From: Candidatus Marinamargulisbacteria bacterium
GTDB lineage: Bacteria > Margulisbacteria > Marinamargulisbacteria > UBA817
Assembly: GCA_023262965.1 (NCBI GenBank)
Contig: JALQXX010000002.1
Location: forward strand, 1-64,000
DNA length: 64,000 bases
Direction: 5' to 3'
Part shown: positions 53,153 to 62,442 of the stretch, one piece after another
How positions within the stretch are numbered: position 1 is the first letter of the stretch
Layout of the letters: the number at the start of each line of letters is the position of its first letter
The notes under the pieces: generated by a model
Told to the model about the DNA's origin: nothing
Database searches by the model: none
What the model saw: the letters and a program-made list of their open reading frames with translations, nothing else
Position numbers and translations under genes: made by a program

Positions 53153-54527
53153 ACCAACCGCTCAGTATACCTGTTTAGAGTGTGGGGCCACCTATATTCG
53201 TTGGCAGGGGCAATGTGATCAGTGTGCTGCATGGAATGCCCTGGAGCCGGTTCGGATTCGTGCCGCGTCTACCGGGCATGGAATTGGGGCACCGGTAACA
53301 TCACTACAGGCGGTTCAGGAGCCTAAAACCGTTACGCGGCTAACGGGCTCGGCGGAGTTGGATCGCGTATTGGGTGGGGGTTGGGTCGATGGCAGTGTGA
53401 ATTTGGTTTGTGGGGAGCCGGGGATTGGCAAGTCGACGTTGGTGTTGCAATCGGCTTTGGATTGTGCCAAACGGGGCCATAAAACCCTGTATATTACGGC
53501 CGAAGAGTCCGCGATTCAGGTTAAAAAGCGTGCGGGGCGTCTCGTTAAAACCATTCCGGACAATGTATTTATTGTGGCAACTACCGATATGGACGACATT
53601 GTGACCACCATTGAAAATGAAGCCCCGGAGCTGGTTATTTTGGATTCTATTCAAATGGTGACGACCCAAAAAGTTACGGCGATGCCGGGGGCTTTAAATC
53701 AGGTGCGGTTGTGTGCGGCTATGTTTATAACAACTATTAAGTTGTTGAATGCGGTGGGTATTATGGTGGGGCATATTACCAAAGATGGTCAATTGGCGGG
53801 TCCCAAAATGCTTGAGCATATGGTGGATGTGATTGTATTTTTTGAAGGGGATCGATCCATGGGGCTACGCGTGATGCGTTCCTTAAAAAATCGGTATGGA
53901 ACCACCAATGAAACGGGGATGTTTCGAATGACGGCAGATGGGTTAACGGGTTTGGGGCCCAATGATACATTTTTATCGGATTTGAATAAACCCCCATTGC
54001 CGGGAGCAATTATTACGGCGATTTTATCGGGAACACGTGGCATGCTCATTGAGCTGCAATCCCTGGTGGCGCCTTCGGGGTATCAGCCGGTTAAGCGAAC
54101 ATTCATGGGGCTCGACTCCCACCGTTGCCACGTTATGATTGCAATTATGGATAAATTTTTTGGCCTTAAATTAACCAGTAAGGACATTTTTTTGTCATTG
54201 ATTGGGGGGATTAAGTCCCCCTTGCCGGATGTCGATTTGGCGATTTGCTATGCCATATTGTCGTCACACACCAGCCGAGCCCTTTCAAAGGATGTCGTGG
54301 TGTTGGGGGAAGTGGGGTTGACTGGCGAAATTTTACCCTTTTCAAACCTGGATCGGTACCGCAGTGCGATGACATTTAGTGGCATTAAAACGGCCATATT
54401 GCCCCAGCAATGCCAAGACGAATGGCCCAAAAATAGCGATATTATACCGCGTTTTGTGGCCACAATTAAGGATGCGTATACGGTTTTTATCGCCATTGCG
54501 AACCCGCCCACAGAGGGACCGCGATAA
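53142..54527 (+). CDS. radA: DNA repair protein RadA (Sms)
   Basis: A RecA-like ATPase that processes recombination branches. The 461-residue protein has the N-terminal zinc finger (C11-x2-C14 ... C25-x2-C28, CLECG and CDQC), Walker A GEPGIGKST (about 92-100), the RadA-specific KNRYG motif (about 249-253, followed by TTNETGMF) and a C-terminal Lon-like domain with LPDVDLAICYAILSS. The ATG is inside the last codons of clpC, giving coupled expression. The Bat operon starts 97 bases downstream with its own promoter region. Confidence 0.96.
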   Translation: MPPKPTAQYTCLECGATYIRWQGQCDQCAAWNALEPVRIRAASTGHGIGAPVTSLQAVQEPKTVTRLTGSAELDRVLGGGWVDGSVNLVCGEPGIGKSTLVLQSALDCAKRGHKTLYITAEESAIQVKKRAGRLVKTIPDNVFIVATTDMDDIVTTIENEAPELVILDSIQMVTTQKVTAMPGALNQVRLCAAMFITTIKLLNAVGIMVGHITKDGQLAGPKMLEHMVDVIVFFEGDRSMGLRVMRSLKNRYGTTNETGMFRMTADGLTGLGPNDTFLSDLNKPPLPGAIITAILSGTRGMLIELQSLVAPSGYQPVKRTFMGLDSHRCHVMIAIMDKFFGLKLTSKDIFLSLIGGIKSPLPDVDLAICYAILSSHTSRALSKDVVVLGEVGLTGEILPFSNLDRYRSAMTFSGIKTAILPQQCQDEWPKNSDIIPRFVATIKDAYTVFIAIANPPTEGPR

Positions 54528-54539
54528 GCCGTTTAAACT

Positions 54540-54597
54540 GGAATACCAGCGTTTTTTTGGTTAGTGACTTTTATTCTCATGGTATTCCGGCTATAAT
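54540..54597 (+). promoter_or_regulatory. moxR-bat operon promoter region with inverted repeat
   Basis: GGAATACCA (54540-54548) and TGGTATTCC (54580-54588) form a perfect nine-base inverted repeat; two more weak pairs extend it. The right arm lies just before a perfect TATAAT (54592-54597), where an operator could block polymerase. The pair could also fold as a 31-base-loop hairpin. No good -35 is seen at 16-18 bases. AAGGAG precedes the GTG start of moxR by seven bases. Confidence 0.5.
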
Positions 54598-54624
54598 TGA
54601 GGCTAAAAGTAAAGGAGTTCGTAC

Positions 54625-55623
54625 GTGAGTCAAACGATTGAGGAAAATTCAGGGGTTTCCCTTCAAATTAAATCGGCTAACGATCAGCTGGCAGCCTTAA
54701 ATCAACACTGGCAATCCGTGATTGTGGGGCAGCATGATGCCATGCAGAAAATCCTAATTGCCTTAATTGCAAATGGGCACGTCCTATTAGAAGGTGTACC
54801 GGGTTTGGCTAAGACGCTTATGATTCGTACGCTAGCTAATTTATTGGATTGTGAGTATAAACGCATTCAGTTCACGCCCGATTTGTTACCAAGTGATATT
54901 ACAGGTACACAGATTTATAATGCGCAAACCCAAACATTTGATACCAAAAAAGGCCCTTTGTTTTCGCAATTTATATTGGCCGATGAAATTAATCGTGCCC
55001 CCGCAAAAGTTCAAAGCGCCTTACTCGAAAGTATGCAAGAAAACCAAATCACTATTGGTACCACCACCTACGATTTACCGCGTCCTTTTTTTGTATTGGC
55101 AACTCAGAATCCCATTGATCAGGATGGGACGTATCCCTTACCCGAAGCGCAAATGGATCGCTTTATTATGAAAGTGGTTCTGACCTACCCGACCTTGGAC
55201 GAAGAAAAGCATATTATTAAGCGATTTCAACAAGGCGCTCCGACCGTTACGTCGCCGGTTATGCCAGTGGATTATATTCCCAAAATTCAAGCATTGGCGG
55301 GCAGCATTTATATTGATGAAAAAGTCAGTGAGTATGTTGTGCGTTTGGTGGATGCCACCCGTCATCCGGGTGGGGTAGGTCTCGAGGTATTGGCGCCGTA
55401 TATTCGCTGTGGCGCCTCCCCGCGGGCCACGTTGGCGTTTATTGCTGCGGCGAAGGCGTACGCTTTTATTGACCGTCGCAATTATGTTGTTCCTGAGGAT
55501 ATTAAGTATTTGGCGCACGCCATTCTGAGGCATCGGTTGCAATTGACCTTTGCTGCCGAAGCGGAATCCATGACAGCGGATAAAATTATTGATACCATTT
55601 TGGGAAATGTTGAGGTCCCTTAG
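54625..55623 (+). CDS. MoxR-family AAA+ ATPase
   Basis: A 332-residue MoxR ATPase, a chaperone-like partner of the von Willebrand (VWA) proteins encoded downstream. It has Walker A LEGVPGLAKT, Walker B ILADEINRAPAKVQSALLE (motor motif DEINRA), the TQNPIDQDGTYPLPEAQMDRF sensor-1 segment (here TQNPID and PEAQMDRF) and a C-terminal lid with RHRL. The start is GTG with an AAGGAG site. The stop codon shares one base with the next gene's GTG. MoxR-DUF58-BatA-BatB is the standard order of aerotolerance operons. Confidence 0.93.
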   Translation: MSQTIEENSGVSLQIKSANDQLAALNQHWQSVIVGQHDAMQKILIALIANGHVLLEGVPGLAKTLMIRTLANLLDCEYKRIQFTPDLLPSDITGTQIYNAQTQTFDTKKGPLFSQFILADEINRAPAKVQSALLESMQENQITIGTTTYDLPRPFFVLATQNPIDQDGTYPLPEAQMDRFIMKVVLTYPTLDEEKHIIKRFQQGAPTVTSPVMPVDYIPKIQALAGSIYIDEKVSEYVVRLVDATRHPGGVGLEVLAPYIRCGASPRATLAFIAAAKAYAFIDRRNYVVPEDIKYLAHAILRHRLQLTFAAEAESMTADKIIDTILGNVEVP

Positions 55624-56486
55624 TGAATGCTGAGGAACTTGTAAAAAAAATTCGAACAATAGATATACAAACCAAGGGTTGGGTGGATTCCATTTTTAGT
55701 GGTGCGTACCACTCGCGGTTTAAGGGCACGGGGGTGCAGTTCAATGATGTTCGACCGTATGCTTATGGGGATGATGTGCGACGGATTGACTGGCGCGTGA
55801 CAGCCAAATTGAATGAACCCTATATCAAAGAATTTGAAGAGGATCGGGATTTGATTGTGATGCTAGCGGTTGATATGAGTCAGTCCGTGTTTTACCAGAG
55901 TGGGCATCAAGCGAAGCTGGATCGGGCTTTAGAAATTGCCGCTATCATGGGATTTTCGGCTGTCGCCAATGGCGATCAGGTCGGGTTGGCTCTTTTTACC
56001 GATACCGTGGAATGGGTGCAGCCCCCCAAACATGGGAAGCAGCACATGTTTACCGTGTTGTCTCGGTTGGTAAATCATCAGCCAGCGTCGACGCAAACAT
56101 CGATTCGGGCCCTTTGTCAAACCCTTATGAATGCGCTTAAACGACGCAGTGTGGTATTTATAGTGTCGGATTTTATTTGCGATAACTATGAAGCTGATTT
56201 TCAACGATTGTGCCAAAAGCACGATGTTATTCCCGTTGTTATTCAAGATCCTGTTGAACAATCGATTCCACCGTCTGGGATTGTGGTATTGAAGGATGCG
56301 GAGACCGGTGAAGAGATGGTCTGTGACACCCAATCGGTGGCATTTCAAGATAGTATTGATGGTGTACTGGCGAGTCGAAAAGTGCAGCGAGAGCGATTAT
56401 TTCGTCGTATGGGCGTAGTCCCACTGAACACGATGACCACGGATGATGTGATTACCGTGTTGCAGCAGTATTTTAATCGCCGATGA
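55623..56486 (+). CDS. DUF58 domain protein of the Bat operon
   Basis: A 287-residue cytosolic VWA-like protein. It carries the DUF58 signature DVRPYAYGDDVRRIDWRVTAKLNEPYIKEFEEDRD (landmarks: GDDVRRIDW and KEFEEDRD) and a degenerate MIDAS (AVDMSQSV). Such proteins are found beside nearly all MoxR ATPases and probably work with them in assembling or activating targets. It starts with GTG overlapping the moxR stop by one base and overlaps the next gene by four. Confidence 0.9.
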   Translation: MNAEELVKKIRTIDIQTKGWVDSIFSGAYHSRFKGTGVQFNDVRPYAYGDDVRRIDWRVTAKLNEPYIKEFEEDRDLIVMLAVDMSQSVFYQSGHQAKLDRALEIAAIMGFSAVANGDQVGLALFTDTVEWVQPPKHGKQHMFTVLSRLVNHQPASTQTSIRALCQTLMNALKRRSVVFIVSDFICDNYEADFQRLCQKHDVIPVVIQDPVEQSIPPSGIVVLKDAETGEEMVCDTQSVAFQDSIDGVLASRKVQRERLFRRMGVVPLNTMTTDDVITVLQQYFNRR

Positions 56487-57316
56487 AAGCCATTGCTTGG
56501 GGTATTTTTATGACAACAATCGCGTATGCGTTTCCGACGCACGATGTATCGACATCGTCGGTGTTTGTTGGGGATACGGTTACCTACACCATTACGTATT
56601 CAGGCACCATACCGGATGCTATCGGCCTGCCGACAGGTTTGGAGCAGGTATCGCAAACCACGCACAACGGGCCAACAGCCAATCAAATAGAGACCGTTTA
56701 TCGTATTTTTTCCATAGATCCCATCACCATTCCCACCCGTTCGGTTATAACCGCTGATGGTCCGGTAACGCTTCCGGCCATTACATTAACCGTGGAGGCA
56801 CGCGTTCCAACCCAAAACAATTGGCATGATATTGAGCCATTGGCCCCATTATGGCATATGGGTATGTGGCCCATTATTGGATTGATTGGTGGGCTTTTGG
56901 CTATGGGGGCCTTTTGGGCATACCGTCGACCCGCTAAACGCATGGTTGTGGTGGCACCTCAGCCCGATCCACTGGTGGTGGCACAATCGGCTCTGGATGC
57001 GTTGCGTCAGTCCATAACGGATGATCCCGTCGCCCTTAAAGCCATTTATTTTCAACTAACCGCGATCATGACCGTTTATATTACCGAAAAAACGGGCTTG
57101 AATGTGGTGGATGCTACGACTCGTGAAATGATCCGTTTGGTGAATCGTCACCCCGCCATAACGCGGCGGGATGCCACGACGTTGGCGCGATTGGCCAATG
57201 AAATCGATTATTATAAATTTAGCGAATCGCCGGAATTTGTTCGTGCCACATGCCAAAAGACTGTGGATGCTGTGTCTGAGCTCATCCAAGCGATAGCGGG
57301 AGATCCGGCCTCATGA
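56483..57316 (+). CDS. Bat-operon membrane protein, DUF4381/BatD-like fragment
   Basis: A 277-residue protein with a signal-like N-terminus (about 1-16), a beta-rich periplasmic segment (SSVFVGDTVTYTITYSG, ITLTVEARVP), one membrane helix (about 130-152, MWPIIGLIGGLLAMGAFWAY) and a cytosolic helical tail (about 165-275, FQLTAIMTVYITEKTGL... RLANEIDYYKFS). The first half resembles the BatD beta domains and the tail resembles the DUF4381 helical domain. It occupies the usual DUF4381 place between DUF58 and BatA. Exact role unknown. Confidence 0.75.
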   Translation: MKAIAWGIFMTTIAYAFPTHDVSTSSVFVGDTVTYTITYSGTIPDAIGLPTGLEQVSQTTHNGPTANQIETVYRIFSIDPITIPTRSVITADGPVTLPAITLTVEARVPTQNNWHDIEPLAPLWHMGMWPIIGLIGGLLAMGAFWAYRRPAKRMVVVAPQPDPLVVAQSALDALRQSITDDPVALKAIYFQLTAIMTVYITEKTGLNVVDATTREMIRLVNRHPAITRRDATTLARLANEIDYYKFSESPEFVRATCQKTVDAVSELIQAIAGDPAS

Positions 57317-58317
57317 TCGTCAAATACCCGTGGGTACTGATGGGGTTGATTCCTGTGATTGCGCTGATGTATGGGCTTCGGCGGCATGCCATTCACCACG
57401 CCATTCGGTTTCCCAAGGCGGCGTGGATGCGGTCGTTGGTCTCTAAAAAAGCGACTCGGCTAATAGCATTGGATCGATGGCTTGAGCGGGGCATATTGGT
57501 GATGATGGTCGTTGCTTTAGCCCAACCCCAATGGATTACTGCGCATCAATACAGTCGCCAAAAAGGGATTGATATTGTGGCCATTTTGGATACATCGGGC
57601 AGTATGAATGCCGAAGACTTTAGTCCCAAAAACCGGATGACGGTTGCCAAAGAAACCCTGCAACGATTTGTTAAAAAACGCCCCAGTGATCGGATTGGAT
57701 TGGTCATTTTTGGAACCGATGCCCTAACCGCTTCTCCCCTGACCACCGATCATGCCATTATTATTAATCGTATTAACGATGTTGCGGTGGGCGATGCGGG
57801 TGACGGAACCGCGATTGGCTTGGCTATTGCCACAGGTGTCAACCGATTGATAGCGGCGGATGCGGCATCCAAGGTGATTATTTTGATTACCGATGGGGTT
57901 AATAATGCCGGGCAAATTGATCCCATTTCGGCCGCCAATTTTGCAAAAACCAATGCGATTCGCATTTACACGATTGGTATTGGTGATAAAGAAGGGGCCC
58001 CCATTCCCATATACCATCCAACATACGGGAAGCGGTATGCCCGGTACCCCAACGGCCAATTAATTTTAACAGAATTTGACGATAGGACGTTAAAGAAAAT
58101 TGCTGAAACTGCAAATGGCCAGTATTTTAATGCTACCAACGCGACGGAATTGGCCGATATCTATGCCACCATTGATCAGCTTGAAAAGACCGACATCAAT
58201 ACCACGAAGACCCGCGTTGTTCATGAGTTATTTCCATATATTATTGCCTTTATTGCCTGCATGATCATTTTACGGCAATGGATTGGGCTGGGGCCCTTGA
58301 TTGGGGTGCTACCATAA
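57313..58317 (+). CDS. batA: BatA: membrane-anchored VWA protein
   Basis: A 334-residue inner-membrane protein with two N-terminal helices, a periplasm- or cytosol-facing VWA domain (about 85-285) and a C-terminal helix. The metal site (MIDAS) is intact: DTSGS at 93-97, the Thr in DGTAIG and the Asp in LITDGVN. Bat proteins are linked to oxygen tolerance and envelope integrity in Bacteroides and Leptospira, with no settled biochemical function. The gene overlaps its neighbours by four bases upstream and one base downstream. Confidence 0.9.
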   Translation: MIVKYPWVLMGLIPVIALMYGLRRHAIHHAIRFPKAAWMRSLVSKKATRLIALDRWLERGILVMMVVALAQPQWITAHQYSRQKGIDIVAILDTSGSMNAEDFSPKNRMTVAKETLQRFVKKRPSDRIGLVIFGTDALTASPLTTDHAIIINRINDVAVGDAGDGTAIGLAIATGVNRLIAADAASKVIILITDGVNNAGQIDPISAANFAKTNAIRIYTIGIGDKEGAPIPIYHPTYGKRYARYPNGQLILTEFDDRTLKKIAETANGQYFNATNATELADIYATIDQLEKTDINTTKTRVVHELFPYIIAFIACMIILRQWIGLGPLIGVLP

Positions 58318-60080
58318 TGGTTCAGTATCCCGAATGGGGACTTTTATTGGGGATTATTCCGTTATTGGCGATTGGCTATACCCTGCGGTTTGGTCAACGA
58401 AAACGGATGTGGGCACAATTTCAACACCCATCCCGATGGGCAACAACCATTCGATTGAGTGATTCGGGGGTGTATTTTTGGCAGCGGGTACTGACACTTT
58501 TGGTGTTGACCAGTGTTATTATTGCGCTAATGCGTCCGCAATATGGGGAGCGATTTGAAACGGTTGAGCGGCAGGGGCGTCATATTTTTTTTGTTGTGGA
58601 TACATCGTTGAGCATGTTGGCTGAAGATGGTGCCCCCAATCGATTGGGGACGGCTACGTATCATATTCAGCAGTTGGTCTCGCGGTTGTCGGGGGATTTG
58701 GTGGCCATTGTTCCATTTGCCAGTACTGCGTATGTGTACGTGCCGTTGACCCATGATTATGGGGCCCTTCAGTTATTTTTAGAGGATATGCATGTGGGGA
58801 TGATTGGGTCATCCGGGTCCAATATTACCCAGGCACTATCGGTTGTGGAACAGCATATGGATCCGGCCAATGCGCATGCAACCACGATTATTGTGCTAAC
58901 GGATGGTGAATTTTTACCGCCATTGGATACGATGGCGATTCGGGCAATGATTAAAAAAATGGGGGTTGATATGATGGTGGTTGGGGTGGGCTCTCGTCAA
59001 GGAGAACCGATCCCATGGCGAGATCCCGACACCAATACAACAGCACTAAAAAAAGACCGAAATGGTGCGATTGTTTTGACAAAGCGGGATGATGCCGCAC
59101 TTGCGGCCTTGGCGGGATTAGTCGATGGGCAACCGATGATTGATGGTCGGGTATCACCCGTGGTGGCTGACACGCTATACAGTCGATTATCAACGAGTGA
59201 AACCAAACGGTTGGCCAGCACGCAACGCGTAACACGTGTGGATCGATACCATGTGGTTTTGGGATTAGCACTAGTGATCGCTATTATTCAGTATGGGTAC
59301 CCGCGCTTTTTAATGCGGTATACCGTGATTGTTGCGGGAATTTTGCTAATGTGGGCGGGGCCGTTGTGGGCCGCTCATCCGGGTGTAACGGCGTATAATC
59401 GTCAGGATTATTCAGCGGCAATCGAGGCGTTTAAAATGGCCTTGAGAGATGACCCTGATAACGGGGCATTGTACTATAATCTAGCCAATGCGTACGTTAA
59501 GGCCGGGGAATACGATGCGGCGATTACAGCGTATCACGAATCACTCCCCTTGGTATCGGGGGATTTAAAAAAACAGGCCTTGTATAATTTGGCAACCGCG
59601 TATTGGCGTAACCGTGACCGCGAGGCGGCATTAGCGTACTATAAGCAGGTGTTAGCTGTTGATCCGAATCATATAAAAACCAAAGAAACCATTGAAATGA
59701 TTTTGCGTGATGTTGCCCCCCCCGACACCAGCGATGCCGCATCAGAAACGAAGGGGGATAACGCCGATGAAGCGGGCGAATCCAACGCACAAAAGCCACC
59801 CACTCCCTCAACGGATGGCGACATGCCCGCCGATGCGGCGGAAGAGGGTGAATCGGGCCACCAAGATGATCACAATGCGTCTCCGGATGGCGAGACCGAT
59901 TCGAATAATAGGGATTCGACAGCAGCCGGTTCAGAAACGGCAGCGGATGCAACCCAACCCAATTCGCAGCAAGCTATTTCCAATGCTCAGATTCACTATT
60001 TGGTGGATATGGCCGAAAAACAAGCCCGTGAAAAACAGCAAAAAGCGGTAAAATCTGTATTTGAGGGCGATTCATGGTAA
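58317..60080 (+). CDS. batB: BatB/BatC fusion: VWA plus TPR protein
   Basis: A 587-residue protein. The N-terminal helices and VWA domain (about 90-290; MIDAS DTSLS at 95-99, GSNIT, LTDGE) correspond to BatB. A membrane helix near 320-345 is followed by TPR repeats (about 360-460, AIEAFKMALRDDPDNGALYYNLANAYVKAGEYDAAITAY split in the family into two 34-residue units), which correspond to BatC. A long acidic disordered segment (about 465-560) and a basic end (AEKQAREKQQKAVKSVF) complete it. It starts at a TAATG overlap with batA. Confidence 0.9.
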   Translation: MVQYPEWGLLLGIIPLLAIGYTLRFGQRKRMWAQFQHPSRWATTIRLSDSGVYFWQRVLTLLVLTSVIIALMRPQYGERFETVERQGRHIFFVVDTSLSMLAEDGAPNRLGTATYHIQQLVSRLSGDLVAIVPFASTAYVYVPLTHDYGALQLFLEDMHVGMIGSSGSNITQALSVVEQHMDPANAHATTIIVLTDGEFLPPLDTMAIRAMIKKMGVDMMVVGVGSRQGEPIPWRDPDTNTTALKKDRNGAIVLTKRDDAALAALAGLVDGQPMIDGRVSPVVADTLYSRLSTSETKRLASTQRVTRVDRYHVVLGLALVIAIIQYGYPRFLMRYTVIVAGILLMWAGPLWAAHPGVTAYNRQDYSAAIEAFKMALRDDPDNGALYYNLANAYVKAGEYDAAITAYHESLPLVSGDLKKQALYNLATAYWRNRDREAALAYYKQVLAVDPNHIKTKETIEMILRDVAPPDTSDAASETKGDNADEAGESNAQKPPTPSTDGDMPADAAEEGESGHQDDHNASPDGETDSNNRDSTAAGSETAADATQPNSQQAISNAQIHYLVDMAEKQAREKQQKAVKSVFEGDSW

Positions 60081-61744
60081 AAAAATGGGGTCTTTGTATC
60101 GCCATTACGCTAATCATGGGAGGCGCCATACAGGCAGAAGAGGTATCGCTCGTGTCTACCGTAAGTCAGTCTAAAGTGCCCCAAAATCAGGCATTTGTGT
60201 TGACATTAACCGTAAATGGAGCGGCTGGGGACCTGTATCCACATATAACGATTCCGGATTTACAATCGGACTTTACCATTGTATCCACCAGTCAATCATC
60301 CGCATTTACAATGGTGAATGGGGTGTCCAGTCGATCCCGATCGTATCGGTACCGCCTCATGCCCAAAAAAGCCGGTATTTTTATTATCGATGCCTTTAGT
60401 ATTGACCATGAGGGTATTACCGCATCCACACAGCCGATTCGGTTGGTTGTTGTAGAGGCTGCGGCCACGGGGTCCCCCCAAGTGCCAACGCCAATACAAA
60501 CCCGACCGTCGCCCAAGCCAACCAATTCGTCGGTTTTTTTAGAGGCATCGGTATCGGCATCCGATATTTTTATGGGAGAACAAGTGACTTACTCGGTCAA
60601 ATTATATCGACGCATTGCGCTATGGAGCTCGATTGCCATTGATCAAGACGATATAACCGATGTGTGGCAGGTGAACAATCCCGTCAAGCCCGAATCGATT
60701 GTTCAAAAAGGGGGGCAACGGTACTATGAATTGGAGCTTGTAAATCGCACTATACGGCCATTGGGTGTTGGGGAGCAGGTGATTCCGCCGGTTACGGCAC
60801 GCTTTGTTTTGGATCCATTTGCGGGGGACTATCGCATTCAATCGGACAGCGTAACCATAACGGTTCGACCGCTTCCAGAACCCAAACCGCCATCATTTAC
60901 AGGGGCAATTGGCCAGTATACCATGACGGTGATTACCCCCAATGGGCTATCGGATTCACAAACTTTTCAAATGACCGTCATTCTTTCGAGTGATCAACCC
61001 GGGGCGGTATCGCCACCGGTTATTCCGGATACCGTCGATTACCGGGTATTGTCGGTGCCCAACACGACCGGTACGGCGGACGATCCCAATCGCCATGCCT
61101 TTGATTATGTGATTATTCCCAATAAACCCGGTGTTTTAACGATTCCCCCCATTGTTTTTTCGTATTTTTCGAAAGATAGCATGGCGTATACCACCATTCA
61201 ATCTCAGCCATTTACGCTGTCGGTGTCGGATGACGCGTTTCAAAACGATCCCGCTATTGAACGCGTTACCGATATTCATTTTTTAATGGACCCCACCTAT
61301 GCGGTTCGGTTACGGGCCCTCATGAGTGATGATAGGTATGGCATTTGGGGGCTGAGCGGGTATGCTTTGGTTGCAGGACTGTGGGTGGTTTATGGGATGT
61401 GGCGCCGCTTTGCTTATCAAAAACCCACCATGGCGGCTAAGCGGCGCGCTGTATTACGACGTATTCAGCAATTGGATCATTCGGGATCAATCGCCGATAT
61501 GCAAGCGGTTTTTTTGGACACCCTAATCGTTTTTGCGGGGTACACGCAGGCCGTGATAGCAATACGGTCGGTACAGCAGTGCTTAACACAGGCCGGCGTA
61601 TCGGAGGCCTTGATTGCCAGCGCGTGCCAATGGATAAAAAATGCTCAACTAGTCCAGTTTTCAAAAGAAAAATCATTAAATTACTCTTTTTTAGATAGTG
61701 TTAAGCGCATTTTATATGATATCATTGAGGAGGTGAATCGATAA
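60074..61744 (+). CDS. batD: BatD: oxygen-tolerance family protein
   Basis: A 556-residue secreted and membrane-anchored protein. A signal peptide (about 1-21, GGAIQAEE) is followed by BatD beta domains. Landmarks are VSLVSTVSQSKVPQNQAFVLTL, SRSYRYRLMPKKAGIFII, SDIFMGEQVTYSVKLY and FTGAIGQYTM. One membrane helix (about 420-440, WGLSGYALVAGLWVVYGMW) precedes a helical cytosolic tail (about 445-556, AVLRRIQQLD...). Length and layout are standard for BatD. It overlaps batB by seven bases and batE by one. Confidence 0.9.
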   Translation: MVKKWGLCIAITLIMGGAIQAEEVSLVSTVSQSKVPQNQAFVLTLTVNGAAGDLYPHITIPDLQSDFTIVSTSQSSAFTMVNGVSSRSRSYRYRLMPKKAGIFIIDAFSIDHEGITASTQPIRLVVVEAAATGSPQVPTPIQTRPSPKPTNSSVFLEASVSASDIFMGEQVTYSVKLYRRIALWSSIAIDQDDITDVWQVNNPVKPESIVQKGGQRYYELELVNRTIRPLGVGEQVIPPVTARFVLDPFAGDYRIQSDSVTITVRPLPEPKPPSFTGAIGQYTMTVITPNGLSDSQTFQMTVILSSDQPGAVSPPVIPDTVDYRVLSVPNTTGTADDPNRHAFDYVIIPNKPGVLTIPPIVFSYFSKDSMAYTTIQSQPFTLSVSDDAFQNDPAIERVTDIHFLMDPTYAVRLRALMSDDRYGIWGLSGYALVAGLWVVYGMWRRFAYQKPTMAAKRRAVLRRIQQLDHSGSIADMQAVFLDTLIVFAGYTQAVIAIRSVQQCLTQAGVSEALIASACQWIKNAQLVQFSKEKSLNYSFLDSVKRILYDIIEEVNR

Positions 61745-62442
61745 TGTATCGGATGGTATGGGCCATAGTATTGATGACATGTTTGGGATATGCGGCCGAT
61801 GAGCGGTCGGCGCGTCAAGCCTATTTGAGTAAGCAGTATACGGTTGCAAAATCCCTATATAGCGATCTTGTTCAGGCGCAGCCGTACAACACAGCCTACT
61901 GGTATAACATGGGGGCGTCCTATTTTCGATTGGGGGATTTGGTTATGGCCAAGCAATCGTTTTTGCGAACCTTGGCGATTGATCCAGGGCATTCGGATGC
62001 GCAGCATAATATTCATGTGATTAATGCGGCATTTATTGATCAGGATTTATTTTTTAATCAGCATTTTACCGCTATCATGGGATTGAATCGCAGTGCGTGG
62101 CGTATGGTTATGGTTTTGGTGGCCCTACCGGTTCTAGCCCTTGTTGGAGCCATGTATCGTTTTCAAAATCTGAGGTGGTTGAAGCGGCCCGTTGTGGCCT
62201 TTGGCGGAATCTGGCTGGCGATTGTTATGGGTATAATCCTGTGGCGCGATCCGGAGTATGGCATTGTGAATCGGGATCGCGTTATGATCTATTCGGGGCC
62301 ATCACAAACTCAAAATGGTTTATTTTATGCCCATAAAGGCGCTGAATTTCGAATTATCAAGGCGTCGGATCGATGGGTGTATATTCAATTTGCGAATGGA
62401 TTGACGGGCTGGCTTCAAACCGAGGGCATACAATGGGTATAA
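61744..62442 (+). CDS. batE: BatE: TPR and SH3-like protein
   Basis: A 232-residue protein with a signal-type N-terminus (about 1-18), two TPR motifs (about 20-100, YLSKQYTVAKSLYSDLVQAQPYNTAYWYNMGASYFRLGD as landmarks YTVAKSLYSDL and YWYNMGASYFRLGD), two membrane helices (about 120-165) and a C-terminal SH3b-like module (YSGPSQTQNGLFYAHKGAEFRII ... WLQTEGIQWV). This is the BatE domain order. The last ten bases overlap the next outer-membrane protein gene. Confidence 0.88.
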   Translation: MYRMVWAIVLMTCLGYAADERSARQAYLSKQYTVAKSLYSDLVQAQPYNTAYWYNMGASYFRLGDLVMAKQSFLRTLAIDPGHSDAQHNIHVINAAFIDQDLFFNQHFTAIMGLNRSAWRMVMVLVALPVLALVGAMYRFQNLRWLKRPVVAFGGIWLAIVMGIILWRDPEYGIVNRDRVMIYSGPSQTQNGLFYAHKGAEFRIIKASDRWVYIQFANGLTGWLQTEGIQWV

